Part shown: positions 26,768-35,174 of the stretch, piece after piece | Position numbering within the stretch: position 1 is the first letter of the stretch | How the letters are laid out: the number at the start of each line of letters is the position of its first letter | From: Candidatus Pelagisphaera phototrophica | GTDB lineage: Bacteria; Verrucomicrobiota; Verrucomicrobiia; Opitutales; Opitutaceae | Assembly (NCBI RefSeq): GCF_014529625.1 | Contig: NZ_CP076039.1 | Span: 62,001 to 126,000, forward strand | Reading direction: 5' to 3' | Length of the DNA stretch: 64,000 nt | Position numbers and translations under genes: made by a program | The notes under the pieces: generated by a model | What the model was told of the DNA's origin: nothing | Database searches by the model: none | What the model saw: only the letters and a program-made list of their open reading frames with translations

Positions 26768-27832
26768 ATGTTCATTCGGCTACTCAAACGTGCCCCTATG
26801 GAGGCACGAGCTTCAGTCGTAATTCTTGCCACCAGCCTGCTTGTAAGCTCTCAGGTCGCCTACGGTCAAAGCAGGGGTAGCGTGCTCGATCTGCAGAAAG
26901 CGGTCCAGGGAATTTACCAGGATCGCAAAAACGCCGTCGTTCGGGTAAAGGTTGCCACCGAGACCCTCTCTGAGAACAACGAGCCAAAAGTCGTACTTAG
27001 AGTGTTTTCCGGTTTCTTTATCAGCGAGAAAGGACAAGTGCTGACAAGCTATCTTCCCACTGACAACGCTACCCGAGTTTGGATTGAAAAGGGTGGCATA
27101 TCATTTCTCGCGGATATTGTCGGATCAGACGCCCGTACGAATGTGGCTCTCCTGCAGGTGATTAATTTGCCCGATTCCTTCGATTACATCGAACTAATCG
27201 AAGACAAGGAAAGCCTCGAAATCGGAGCTCTGGCGTTTTCCGTAACAAGCCCACTCGACTTCAGTCCTACTCCTAAATTTGGGCTCGTCACCGGTTACGA
27301 GAGCCACTTTGCTGAAGTAGTCTTTCCCCTGACCTATACTCGCCTCAGCATTTCTATCGGACCTGCCGAGGGTGGATCGCCCGCTTTCGATGCTGATAAC
27401 GAACTTATCGGTATTGTTATAGCCACTTTACCCGAAGTGGATTCATCATACATAATCCCAACCAAGGCTCTAGCAAGAATTGTCTCTCACCTTACACAGC
27501 ATCAGAAAGTCAGATACGGCTTACTGCCTATCGAGTTTGAGGAGAAACCAGACACCTACAATATTGGGAAACGCGTCCTGGTTAAGTCCATCGTTCCGGG
27601 AAGCCCTGCAGAACGAAGCGGTCTTCAGCCAGGGGATGAAATACTGAACCTCGAGGGATCGCAAATTGCGGATCTAAACGACTTGCGTGACAGTATTTTC
27701 TTCAAAGACCCGGGCGATTTCCTCCTTTTCACAATCAAGCGAGACCAGAAGGAACTCGATTTTGCTATTTTGCTCGAGCCTGAAGAGGACCACATCGCAG
27801 AAGGCAATACAGTCGGTTCATCAAACAACTAG
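26768..27832 (+). CDS. HtrA/DegP-like protein lacking the catalytic triad, with PDZ domain
   Basis: 354 residues: signal peptide (about 11-34), chymotrypsin-like fold (about 40-240) and one PDZ domain (about 265-337, with SIVPGSPAERSGLQPGDEIL). Compared with active HtrA proteins, the His position (canonical TNxHV) reads TSYLP here with Leu96, the Asp position (TDLAL) is Asn125, and the Ser position (GNSGGP) is Glu201 in AEGGSP. All three triad positions are replaced, so it is predicted to be a pseudoprotease. It starts 3 nt after the putative anti-sigma gene, so it is likely in one operon with the sigma factor. A chaperone or sensor role is inferred. Confidence 0.8.
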   Translation: MFIRLLKRAPMEARASVVILATSLLVSSQVAYGQSRGSVLDLQKAVQGIYQDRKNAVVRVKVATETLSENNEPKVVLRVFSGFFISEKGQVLTSYLPTDNATRVWIEKGGISFLADIVGSDARTNVALLQVINLPDSFDYIELIEDKESLEIGALAFSVTSPLDFSPTPKFGLVTGYESHFAEVVFPLTYTRLSISIGPAEGGSPAFDADNELIGIVIATLPEVDSSYIIPTKALARIVSHLTQHQKVRYGLLPIEFEEKPDTYNIGKRVLVKSIVPGSPAERSGLQPGDEILNLEGSQIADLNDLRDSIFFKDPGDFLLFTIKRDQKELDFAILLEPEEDHIAEGNTVGSSNN

Positions 27833-27845
27833 TCTCTTGCCCAAA

Positions 27846-28265
27846 ATGAAGATCCAGCATACCGAGTTTCATATCGAAACCAACGGCCAAGGAACTTACG
27901 AAATTTCCGACAAAGTAAGAAACGCTCTTAGATCATCCGGTCTGGGGAATGGCACCCTTAACGTCTTCTGTCGCCACACCAGCTGTAGCCTTGTCCTAAT
28001 GGAGAATGCCGATCCTTCCGCCCGCCACGATCTTGAAAACTATCTAAACCGTCTTGTGCCCGACAACAACCCCCACTTTACTCATACATACGAAGGGCCG
28101 GACGACATGCCCAGTCATATCAAAACCGCCCTCACCCGGAGTTCAGAGTCAATCCCCTTTGTTAACGGGAGCCTCCTTTTGGGAACCTGGCAAGGACTCT
28201 TTCTCTGGGAACACCGCATACAAATGCATACTCGCCATCTGGTCGTTTCCATTGTCGGCGAGTAG
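27846..28265 (+). CDS. yjbQ: YjbQ family (secondary thiamine-phosphate synthase-type) protein
   Basis: The preferred start is the ATG at 27846, giving 139 residues; the frame is open further upstream but that part overlaps the HtrA-like gene. All YjbQ signatures are present: CRHTSCSLVLMENADPSA, HTYEGPDDMPSHIK and LLLGTWQGLFLWEHR. The family has weak thiamine-phosphate synthase activity in vitro and an uncertain physiological role. It lies 13 nt downstream of the HtrA-like gene, probably cotranscribed. Confidence 0.9.
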   Translation: MKIQHTEFHIETNGQGTYEISDKVRNALRSSGLGNGTLNVFCRHTSCSLVLMENADPSARHDLENYLNRLVPDNNPHFTHTYEGPDDMPSHIKTALTRSSESIPFVNGSLLLGTWQGLFLWEHRIQMHTRHLVVSIVGE

Positions 28266-28316
28266 CCATTGGGAATATAAGAATCGCGGGCAGAACAATT
28301 GCCTCCCCTGTTCCTG

Positions 28317-28354
28317 AAAATAAAACGGGCCTTTTCTCGAAAGAAGAGACCCGG
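28317..28354 (-). terminator. Intrinsic terminator of the pil operon
   Basis: Minus-strand hairpin with a CCCG/CGGG base and a GAAGAG/CTTTTC upper stem separated by one mismatch, followed by TTTTATTTT. It lies about 30 bp beyond the end of the secretin gene. Confidence 0.55.
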
Positions 28355-28385
28355 TAAAAATTTGCTTTATTGTGAATTACTGATT

Positions 28386-30059
28386 TCATATTTCGTCTGG
28401 GTCTAAACCCACATCTTCCATTTGCGCCTGGGAGAAGACATCTTCAAAATCAGAATCTCCACTAGAAAGAATTTTGGCAGTGATAAAGATGAGGAGGTTC
28501 ATCTTCTGGCCATCTTTTTCCTTGTTACGGAAAACCGCTCCTAGACCTGGAATCTTTTGCAACAAAGGCACCTTCCTTTCTTCTTCAATCGAGCTTGCTT
28601 GCAACAATCCACCTAGACCCATAGTGTATCCATCTTTCAGTGATATTATAGTTTCTGTACGGCGCGTAGAGATAATTGGAATACTTGCTCCACTTGCTCC
28701 ACCGAACTCACGCTCACCGGTGCGGCTACTTACTTCAGGGTTAACTTTCAGCGTAATAAGACCCTCATTATTGACCGAAGGCTTAACTTTGAGAATCACA
28801 CCGATGTCTTTGTAATCAAACCCCGCCACCTCGAAAGATCCACGTTCTTCATTATATTGGTAGTTCGGAATAGGGAACTGCTCGCCGATTGAGATTTCAG
28901 CTTCCTGGTTGTTTAGAGTTACCACGGTTGGATGCGATACCAAGCGACTGTTTCCCTGCGTTTTCAGCGCACTGAAAATGTAGCCGATTTGACTAATACT
29001 GAAAATCGCGTTTGTCGTCCTCTGCAAATCTCCTCCGTGAACAAGATCGGTCAAATTGCGAATGGCACTTTGCTGAAGGTTGGTGTCCGAGGCAGTTGAG
29101 GCATCTAGCAAAGTTTGACCCGTTAAATTATTGACGAATTGACCGCTGCGCGATTCCGGCACACTCGAAATCGAGGCATCGTCAACTGAAAGATCTACTT
29201 CACCGAAATTGTCTCCTATGGTGTTCTCAGTGCCTCGAGTGTTGTTTCCAAGCCGAGTATCTAAGTTAGAGTATCCACGTGATATTCCTCCAGCTTTGAC
29301 TTCGAACTCTTCCAAGCTATTCCACTTTACACCGATTTTGGAAACGTCCTGATTTGTGACTTCCACAAATCGGGTTTCGATCATTACTTGCAGCGTTGGC
29401 TTGTCCAGTCTCTCAATCACTTGGCGGATCGTTGACATGCGTGATTGTCTTTCCGTGACAATCAGACTATTTGTTCTAGCATCTATTTGCACACGCCCAC
29501 CCTTTTCAGCATCAATCATGTTGGCAACGGTAGCCGCAATATCGCTGGCTTCCGCATAGTTGAGCATGAAAATATCTGTAATTGGAGGCTCAAAATTCAA
29601 AGTATCGTTAGAGATAATCTGAATAATGTTCCCTTCCTCTATATAGGTGTACTCTGTGGTCTCCAAGACTACTGAGAAAATCTGCTTCCAGGACACATCG
29701 CGTAACTTAATGGAAGTCGTCCCTTGTAGACCCTCAGGAATAACAATGTTGAGCATATAGAGATCAGCTACGTTACGTAGAACTGTTCTAATTTCCGCGT
29801 TTGGAAAGTCGACCGAAATCATATCGGTATCACCCAACAAAAGTTCCCTATTCAATGGGGACGTACTCAAACCTCTCCCGGTATCCGTGCTTGGACTCGA
29901 CTCTTCAAACCTCGGGGTGGAGTAGTCGAATTGCCTACCAACGTCAGATTCCCTAGGAGAATCCGTACTAACGTCCGACTGGTCGTTCTGTCCGTATGCC
30001 GCGATTTGCAGGCATCCGAAGAGTATAGTGCCAAACATTAATCGTTTTGCAGTGTTCAT
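28386..30059 (-). CDS. pilQ: Type IV pilus secretin PilQ
   Basis: 557 residues. A signal peptide (about 1-23) is followed by an STN-type domain (VDFPNAEIRTVLRNVADLYM), an N-domain (FMLNYAEASDIAATVANMID) and the secretin channel with VSHPTVVTLNNQEAEISIGE and GGLLQASSIEEERKVPLLQK. It forms the outer-membrane pore for the pilus. It is last in the pilMNOPQ operon, 6 nt after the pilP-like gene. It is shorter than many PilQ proteins and lacks AMIN domains, as in MshL-like secretins. A type II secretion secretin is the alternative, but the pilM-O neighbours argue for the pilus. Confidence 0.92.
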   Translation of the reverse strand: MNTAKRLMFGTILFGCLQIAAYGQNDQSDVSTDSPRESDVGRQFDYSTPRFEESSPSTDTGRGLSTSPLNRELLLGDTDMISVDFPNAEIRTVLRNVADLYMLNIVIPEGLQGTTSIKLRDVSWKQIFSVVLETTEYTYIEEGNIIQIISNDTLNFEPPITDIFMLNYAEASDIAATVANMIDAEKGGRVQIDARTNSLIVTERQSRMSTIRQVIERLDKPTLQVMIETRFVEVTNQDVSKIGVKWNSLEEFEVKAGGISRGYSNLDTRLGNNTRGTENTIGDNFGEVDLSVDDASISSVPESRSGQFVNNLTGQTLLDASTASDTNLQQSAIRNLTDLVHGGDLQRTTNAIFSISQIGYIFSALKTQGNSRLVSHPTVVTLNNQEAEISIGEQFPIPNYQYNEERGSFEVAGFDYKDIGVILKVKPSVNNEGLITLKVNPEVSSRTGEREFGGASGASIPIISTRRTETIISLKDGYTMGLGGLLQASSIEEERKVPLLQKIPGLGAVFRNKEKDGQKMNLLIFITAKILSSGDSDFEDVFSQAQMEDVGLDPDEI

Positions 30060-30065
30060 ATCTCT

Positions 30066-30530
30066 CTACTTTAGTTTAATCTCGATCTCTGCATCTTCCA
30101 TACGCAGGCTATATGCGTTTCGAATAACCCTTACTATTTCCAAATTGTATTTTTTTTTCTTATACTCTATAAAAATCGTCCCACCGGACTTTACCTTGTC
30201 CTGATTAAAAATCAGGTAATACTCGCCCCCTACTGCGAATATCCCAGTGGGGTTTACATTCTCGGCTAGCATAGGAATCAATTCATGTGCGGAGACTTTT
30301 TCCTCAACTACTTCCTCCACAACCTCAATGACCTCTTTCGAAAGGTCGAAAGGGTCCCCGATTGCAACCAGAAGCTTCTCGTCCGGTAGAGCTACACGCT
30401 TGCTTAAAAGGCGTTTCGCTATTTCTATTTTCGCCTTACGAACTTCTGGTTCTTTGACAACCGAGTACCCTGATGCCGCAAATCCTAACATCAGTAAAAT
30501 GGTTACAATCTTGTAAGTACTAAATTTCAT
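30066..30530 (-). CDS. PilP-like type IV pilus assembly protein
   Basis: 154 residues with an N-terminal membrane helix or signal (about 5-22), a charged helical linker rich in Glu and Val, and a small beta domain at the C-terminus (GTIFIEYKKKKYNLEIVRV, then DAEIEIKLK). Sequence similarity to known PilP is weak; position between the PilO-like gene and the secretin is the main argument. PilP is the inner-membrane-linked periplasmic protein that contacts PilQ. It has no lipobox, unlike many PilP proteins. Confidence 0.65.
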   Translation of the reverse strand: MKFSTYKIVTILLMLGFAASGYSVVKEPEVRKAKIEIAKRLLSKRVALPDEKLLVAIGDPFDLSKEVIEVVEEVVEEKVSAHELIPMLAENVNPTGIFAVGGEYYLIFNQDKVKSGGTIFIEYKKKKYNLEIVRVIRNAYSLRMEDAEIEIKLK

Positions 30531-30536
30531 ACGGAA

Positions 30537-31127
30537 CTAAGACGCTTTCTTCCCGAGTATTAAAAAAGATACATCCATGGATAAAAGCTCGTCGCCACCA
30601 GTTGATGACTTCGACAGCCTGAACTTCTCCAATTGGTAGAAAGATGGACCTCCTTCTAAAGCTCTCATAAAATAAACCAAATCTTGATAAGTTCCGTTGA
30701 CTCTCATATCGTACCGTATCTTTACATAGGCATCCACGATCGGATTCGGCATCTTATGCTTTTTCTGATCTACGTCTTCCGTTACGATCTCAACTTGTTT
30801 TAATTCGCTTAGAGAAACGTTCGTCGATGTTTCAATATTGAAGAAGTAATTGTAGTTTGTGGCTAACTCCTGTGACTGAAACATTCTCTCATCCAGCTCT
30901 GAGATCTGGCTCTTGACTACTTCGATATCTTCCTCCAAGCCAGCGCTGTTGGTGAGATTCCTCAACATAGTCGAAATACGAATGTCGATCTGCTCAATTT
31001 CCGATTCCAAGTCCGGCTTTTTATCCTTGTGCAAAACGTAAACCGTCATGCAGGTGGCGGTAACAACCCCTGAAATCGCGATTACTAGGTTCTTCCTAAT
31101 CGTCTCTATCAATCGCTCAAAATTCAT
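30537..31127 (-). CDS. PilO-like type IV pilus assembly protein
   Basis: 196 residues: one transmembrane helix (about 13-31, LVIAISGVVTATCMTVYVL), a long coiled coil, then a mixed alpha/beta domain (KIRYDMRVNGTYQDLVYFMRAL) typical of PilO. PilO dimerises with PilN in the inner membrane alignment complex. It lies 2 nt after the pilN-like stop, so the two are co-translated. Confidence 0.78.
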   Translation of the reverse strand: MNFERLIETIRKNLVIAISGVVTATCMTVYVLHKDKKPDLESEIEQIDIRISTMLRNLTNSAGLEEDIEVVKSQISELDERMFQSQELATNYNYFFNIETSTNVSLSELKQVEIVTEDVDQKKHKMPNPIVDAYVKIRYDMRVNGTYQDLVYFMRALEGGPSFYQLEKFRLSKSSTGGDELLSMDVSFLILGKKAS

Positions 31128-31129
31128 GC

Positions 31130-31756
31130 CTATGATTTCTTTTTGGAGGTGTCGCCTTCCTCGGGATTTACTGCTTCTAAATGAAACTTGATCAGGTCAG
31201 TGCCGGATTCCCTCTCCACCGAAACTTGATTGATGTCCGCATAGCGATCTTTCAACGAATCTACGTTCCGAAGCTTCTCCATATAATCTTTTAAAAGCGA
31301 ATCTGTCTCCTCGCTTGCCACGACGAATCCTTGAAATACTGCTTTTTCATCAATGTAATCAATACTCAGGAGTGACATACCTGGGCTAAGGCTTTTGCCC
31401 GAATCGAGTATTAGGTCACTAGCGGCCAACTGTTTTTCTTCAAATGTATTTATCTCATCGATACGGTTTTCTTGCGCAAGAAAGAGATTATTCATCCTTA
31501 TCGCTTTTACATGAAGGGCCTGGCGTGCGGCTATTTCAGCTTTTCCTTCTTCAATCTTTTTCCCAAGCGAGTAGATGGTATATTCTTGGAATCCTACGTG
31601 CATAACACTCATCAGGGCTATTGTTACCGCTATAGCCGAAATGAAGAAAGTTGTCCTGACGGTTTTTATATCAGGCAGAGATTGACGATCACGAAAGTCA
31701 GGACGCCAGTTCAGCTCTGCCTCTACTTGGACCTTCTTGTCCCACTTCTTACTCAT
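31130..31756 (-). CDS. PilN-like type IV pilus assembly protein
   Basis: 208 residues: a short cytoplasmic N-terminus carrying a PilM-binding-type stretch (about 11-22, VEAELNWRPDFR), one TM helix (about 33-52), a coiled coil and a periplasmic domain. PilN links PilM to PilO. The ATG overlaps the pilM stop by 4 nt (ATGA). The sequence diverges from Gammaproteobacterial PilN, so the name rests on topology and gene order. Confidence 0.75.
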   Translation of the reverse strand: MSKKWDKKVQVEAELNWRPDFRDRQSLPDIKTVRTTFFISAIAVTIALMSVMHVGFQEYTIYSLGKKIEEGKAEIAARQALHVKAIRMNNLFLAQENRIDEINTFEEKQLAASDLILDSGKSLSPGMSLLSIDYIDEKAVFQGFVVASEETDSLLKDYMEKLRNVDSLKDRYADINQVSVERESGTDLIKFHLEAVNPEEGDTSKKKS

Positions 31757-32787
31757 GCGGCAACCTCCTCTTTATCAAAAGTGCAAAGACTTGAGAAGAG
31801 CCCCAGCCAAGAGGAATCTACCATTTCCCTAAGCTCATCACTTGCAAAACTGACGCCGACTGAATCGAGCCATTCTCTAACATCGAATTTCAAAGACTCT
31901 AAATTCAGGAACTCTCCCATGCTTCTTTCCAACCGATTCATCTGAATAGATCTTGAATTTGCGTGTATCCAATTAACCGATTGTCCGGTTTGAACTTCGT
32001 AGTAGCCAATTGATGATTGAAGCTCACGTAGGAGCTTTCTTATGATTTTTTTAGAAAAAGTGCTAAAATCGAAGTCCTTAGAAGAAAGCAATCTAATCGC
32101 TGCATCTTCATCCTTAAGGTTCAGCTCCAACTTCAGTGCCTCTGCAATGTCCTTTGATCCCATATCGATTCGACGGGATATCTCGATCCCGTTGGCTCCA
32201 ATTATTACGGCGTTTGCAGAACGCTCATCCAATTCAAGCAGGAGCGCAGGGAGCTTTGAATCCTTCCACTTTAAAGCGTCTTGAACCGCTCCAAGCATGC
32301 CAACCGTGCCCAACTCCAATCTCTTGGGGTATATCGCATGCTCAAGCATTGATTGTTGCAGCTCGTTTATGTCTCGGTGAGGAACCCCGCATATGAGCAC
32401 TTCCTTGCGACCAAATTCTCTGGGGTCCAATTCCTGACCCGTTTTAGGGGAAAGACAATGGGCCACCAATTCAGGAGGAGCGTTTTCGATTTGTTCGTTA
32501 AGGAAATTGAAGACGAACTCCGTTTCTTTCCCTTTTGGAGCGTCAATCACTACCTGTCGAACAACCCGGCGCTCCGGATACACCACACAAGTGCCATTCA
32601 AGTAGCCATTCGTTTTCGCGCCGCAAAACTTTCTTACCGAGCTAGCAATTGCCTCTGAACCTTCGCCAAGCTCTACTTCCTCAATCGCCTCAATCGTTGG
32701 AGGTGCGTTGAACGAGCTTACCCGAACCATCCTAATGAAGGCGGGAAGATACTCTACTATGTAATCCTTTTTACTTGAGGAAATCAT
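31753..32787 (-). CDS. PilM-like type IV pilus ATPase-fold protein
   Basis: 344 residues, cytoplasmic, with no signal peptide. It resembles the actin/FtsA-like PilM fold, with segments such as LLELDERSANAVIIGANGIE and SRRIDMGSKDIAEALKLELN. PilM organises the inner-membrane complex through PilN. It is first in the pil operon. The nearest gene upstream (the COX24-like small gene, 481 bp away) is on the same strand but ends at its own terminator. The N-terminal nucleotide motif is weak, so the call depends partly on the downstream pilNOPQ order. Confidence 0.8.
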   Translation of the reverse strand: MISSSKKDYIVEYLPAFIRMVRVSSFNAPPTIEAIEEVELGEGSEAIASSVRKFCGAKTNGYLNGTCVVYPERRVVRQVVIDAPKGKETEFVFNFLNEQIENAPPELVAHCLSPKTGQELDPREFGRKEVLICGVPHRDINELQQSMLEHAIYPKRLELGTVGMLGAVQDALKWKDSKLPALLLELDERSANAVIIGANGIEISRRIDMGSKDIAEALKLELNLKDEDAAIRLLSSKDFDFSTFSKKIIRKLLRELQSSIGYYEVQTGQSVNWIHANSRSIQMNRLERSMGEFLNLESLKFDVREWLDSVGVSFASDELREMVDSSWLGLFSSLCTFDKEEVAA

Positions 32788-33268
32788 GTCTGGATTCCCC
32801 GAGCGAATATCCGCCCAGATGGTATACTTAAACCCATCGACTCCTCATTTCCTAAATTGAGACGAATAGAGGGAAGTTATCCTCATTTTGAGCCTTAGGC
32901 CGCACCGCTGAGTAGGCCATTGCCCTCAAGGGAATCCTTCTCTGACGAAGAAAGCCCCCGCTTCCAATCGAGAGTATGACCCGATCCACCTCCGTTGATT
33001 TGACATAGCGACTTTCTAAAACAGTAACGGGCTTACCTTAATCCTAAAGACGCCCCGAGATCTTGGGGGACTGAGTACCAGCCTAAAAATCGAAGCCAAA
33101 ACGCGGGTTACTTTCTCAAAACCCAAGTCCCCAAAAAGCATTGGTCTATAAAAAAGCCCGGACCGTTAAAAAGTTCGGGCTTTGAAATTTCTCGTTTTCG
33201 CATGTCAGCACAAGACATCTTTTACACTGCGCGAGACCTCAATTGGGACTCTGTAGGATTACACCAAT
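32788..33268. other. Intergenic region with one terminator
   Basis: 481 bp between pilM and the COX24-like gene. Apart from the terminator at 33145-33183 I find no gene, tRNA or clear promoter. A weak TTGGGG/CCCCAA pair at 33063-33135 is not convincing. Confidence 0.55.
33145..33183 (-). terminator. Intrinsic terminator of the COX24-like gene
   Basis: An 11-bp stem (AAAGCCCGGAC / GTTCGGGCTTT, one wobble) with a 9-nt loop. On the minus strand it is followed by more T. It lies about 85 bp past the small gene's stop. Confidence 0.8.
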
Positions 33269-33364
33269 CTACCAAGCCTTCTTCTTATGACGATTCGACT
33301 TCAAACGCTTGCGGCGTTTGTGCTTCGACATCTTAAGACGACGTTTTTTCTTTAGATTACCCAT
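33269..33364 (-). CDS. COX24/AURKAIP1-domain small basic protein
   Basis: A 31-residue protein, easily missed because it is so short. More than half of the residues are Lys or Arg ([18 protein letters not shown]), and it ends in KKKAW. This matches the AURKAIP1/COX24 (DUF1713) domain proteins, homologues of mitochondrial small-subunit protein mS38 that occur in several bacterial phyla and are thought to bind the small ribosomal subunit. It has its own intrinsic terminator, and rpsT lies about 1.1 kb away on the same strand, which agrees with a ribosomal role. Confidence 0.8.
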   Translation of the reverse strand: MGNLKKKRRLKMSKHKRRKRLKSNRHKKKAW

Positions 33365-33553
33365 AGAATGATATCTTCAACTTTTTGGAAAAGCCCGAGA
33401 AAGTGATGTGTGCCCTAGACGCTGTAAAGAAGAAACGACACTTTATTGCCTTACAAACAGGGTAGATCTCAACCACCCTAGCTCTCTTCTGGCTTGACTG
33501 TCTAAAGCCAGGGTCACTTTCCAAAATCTCCATTTACTGACGCCATAGGGGAA

Positions 33554-34366
33554 TTAACCTCGAGGACCCTTGAATTGATCCAGTCTTTTCAAGAGCGTTT
33601 TGAATCCCTTCGGCAGCGGAGCCTGAGCCCTCGGACAGGGTTCGTCCAGAATTTCAAACTCAACGGAAACAAGATGAACGCAAAGTGCATCGTAGATCGG
33701 GTTTTCCGGCGAATTCCCCCGCCGAAAACCCTTCTTAATCATCGACAGAAAAATGCGGTCGCCTTTCGCGTATTCCGCTTCTCCCACGATGTTCAGACCT
33801 CTCTCTGCAGCATGGATTCGTACCTGATGCACTCGCATGTCTCGGGTCTTCGCCTCCCAAAGCTGGTAACGCCCGAAGCTTCTCAAGTACTGAAAGCGGG
33901 TTTCGCACTTTTTCCCAGTCTTGTGGGAAACGAGCATCTGCTTCCCATTTGAGTGAGCGGCAATAGGCAAATCACAAATGAGTACGCGTTCCTCGAATTC
34001 CGTACTCGCAAGAAAGTGGTAGCGAAAAACGATCTGGCGCGAACCAAAGGCGTTTCTCAGCTTCTCCTCCCACTCCTCAGTTTTAGCGTAAAGGAGAACC
34101 CCGCTCAATTCCGCATCGAGTTTGAATACGCGAAAAAGACCTTCTAATCCCAAGGCTTTCAACTGAGGCTTCTCATTGAGGAGCTCCCTCCGCAAAGCCA
34201 TTGATAAATCCGGCTTACCTGCATTCCACTCATGTCTAAAACAGGCAAGCCCTGCTGTCTTGTTAATAGCGAAGTAACCCGGATGATCTACGAGCAACGG
34301 GAACTTGACTGATCGCTCGCCCAAGTAGCGTTCTGGGAAGGAAATAAATGGAGCGGTGTCGGGCAT
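33554..34366 (-). CDS. RluA-family RNA pseudouridine synthase
   Basis: 270 residues. The catalytic motif region reads FKLDAELSGVLLYAK (canonical HRLDxxTSGLL), with the essential Asp kept (about residue 84) while the His and Thr are changed. The later RVHQVRIHAAERGLNIVGE strand motif is well preserved. It converts uridine to pseudouridine in rRNA or tRNA; the target is unknown. Single gene. It lies just past the terminator of rpsT on the same strand. Confidence 0.85.
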   Translation of the reverse strand: MPDTAPFISFPERYLGERSVKFPLLVDHPGYFAINKTAGLACFRHEWNAGKPDLSMALRRELLNEKPQLKALGLEGLFRVFKLDAELSGVLLYAKTEEWEEKLRNAFGSRQIVFRYHFLASTEFEERVLICDLPIAAHSNGKQMLVSHKTGKKCETRFQYLRSFGRYQLWEAKTRDMRVHQVRIHAAERGLNIVGEAEYAKGDRIFLSMIKKGFRRGNSPENPIYDALCVHLVSVEFEILDEPCPRAQAPLPKGFKTLLKRLDQFKGPRG

Positions 34367-34372
34367 TCGGTT

Positions 34373-34408
34373 AAAAAAAGAGCCCCCATCGCCAAAACGT
34401 GGGAGCTC
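34373..34408 (-). terminator. Intrinsic terminator of rpsT
   Basis: A 9-bp stem, GAGCTCCCA/TGGGGGCTC with one wobble, followed on the minus strand by seven T. It begins 30 bp after the rpsT stop codon. Confidence 0.88.
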
Positions 34409-34437
34409 ATAGATGGGAGGAGGAAAAAAATGTCTTA

Positions 34438-34695
34438 CTAAGCCACGAGCAACTTCGCCATCGATGCCTTAGTGCGGCTCGCTTTGTTGCGATGAACTAG
34501 ATTCGTCTTTGCCGCTTTGTCCATGGCCGATATATAGTCAGTAGCCGCCGCCTTGAGCCCTTCCTTGTCGCCGGACTCCGCGAGCGTCTGAACCTTCTTA
34601 GCCAACGTTTTTAGACGGGTCTTGCGTGCACGATTGCGCAGCGTACGAGCGATCGTCTTACGGTTGTTCTTCTGTGCTGACTTGGTATTTGCCAT
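34438..34695 (-). CDS. rpsT: 30S ribosomal protein S20
   Basis: 85 residues, rich in Lys, Arg and Ala, with the family N-terminus ANTKSAQKNNRKTIARTLRN (after Met) and a C-terminus LVHRNKASRTKASMAKLL. It binds 16S rRNA early in small-subunit assembly. Full length. It is monocistronic, with a clear terminator. Confidence 0.96.
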   Translation of the reverse strand: MANTKSAQKNNRKTIARTLRNRARKTRLKTLAKKVQTLAESGDKEGLKAAATDYISAMDKAAKTNLVHRNKASRTKASMAKLLVA

Positions 34696-34843
34696 TGGGG
34701 GGCGGATATTTCGCCAATTTCCTTCCGTGTCAAGGCATTTACACGAGATATAGCGAGGCTTTTACAGGGTTGAAATTGGATTAGCCAAGCTCGTGGTGTT
34801 GGAGAAGTCTAGCCACTCTGAGTTTCCACGCAGCTCGAGCCAT

Positions 34844-35165
34844 CTACTGATCCGCATAGGACCCATCGCTGTCCAGGTTCTTCAAGTTCAAATCATAGTG
34901 AAACGCCGCGTTTCCGGTTAAAGTAATGTTTTCACCCACCGCGGCTCCCGAAACGTTTCCGTTCCCCTTAATCTCTAGATCAGCATTATGAGCGTAGAGA
35001 ACGCCGGCAAAATCCCCGTTGCCCGCCACCTTAATTGACTGGCCTGCACCCGATGCCGCGGTTCCCCAACCTAGAAAGCTTCTGGGTTTTGCTCGTCATT
35101 CAAGGCTCCCCGCCCCGTGAGATCCAGGTCCCGGATCCATCAAAAACGTTAGACCAAGTGCCCTT
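34844..35165 (-). pseudogene. Decayed DUF7305 / PilX-type pilin-like gene
   Basis: Three successive minus-strand frames give one protein-like sequence. The first (from about 35165) reads TWSNVFDGSGTWISRGGEP and ends at a stop. The second reads ALNDEQNPEAF and stops at 35071. The third continues LGWGTAASGAGQSIKV, GNGDFAGVLYAHNADLEIKG and TGNAAFHYDLNLKNL, and stops at 34844. These segments match the C-terminal region of DUF7305 proteins, which accompany type IV pilin-like genes. Frameshifts near 35100 and 35074 and absence of an N-terminus mark it as a relic. It begins about 10 bp downstream of rnpB. Confidence 0.75.
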
Positions 35166-35174
35166 ATAAAAATT

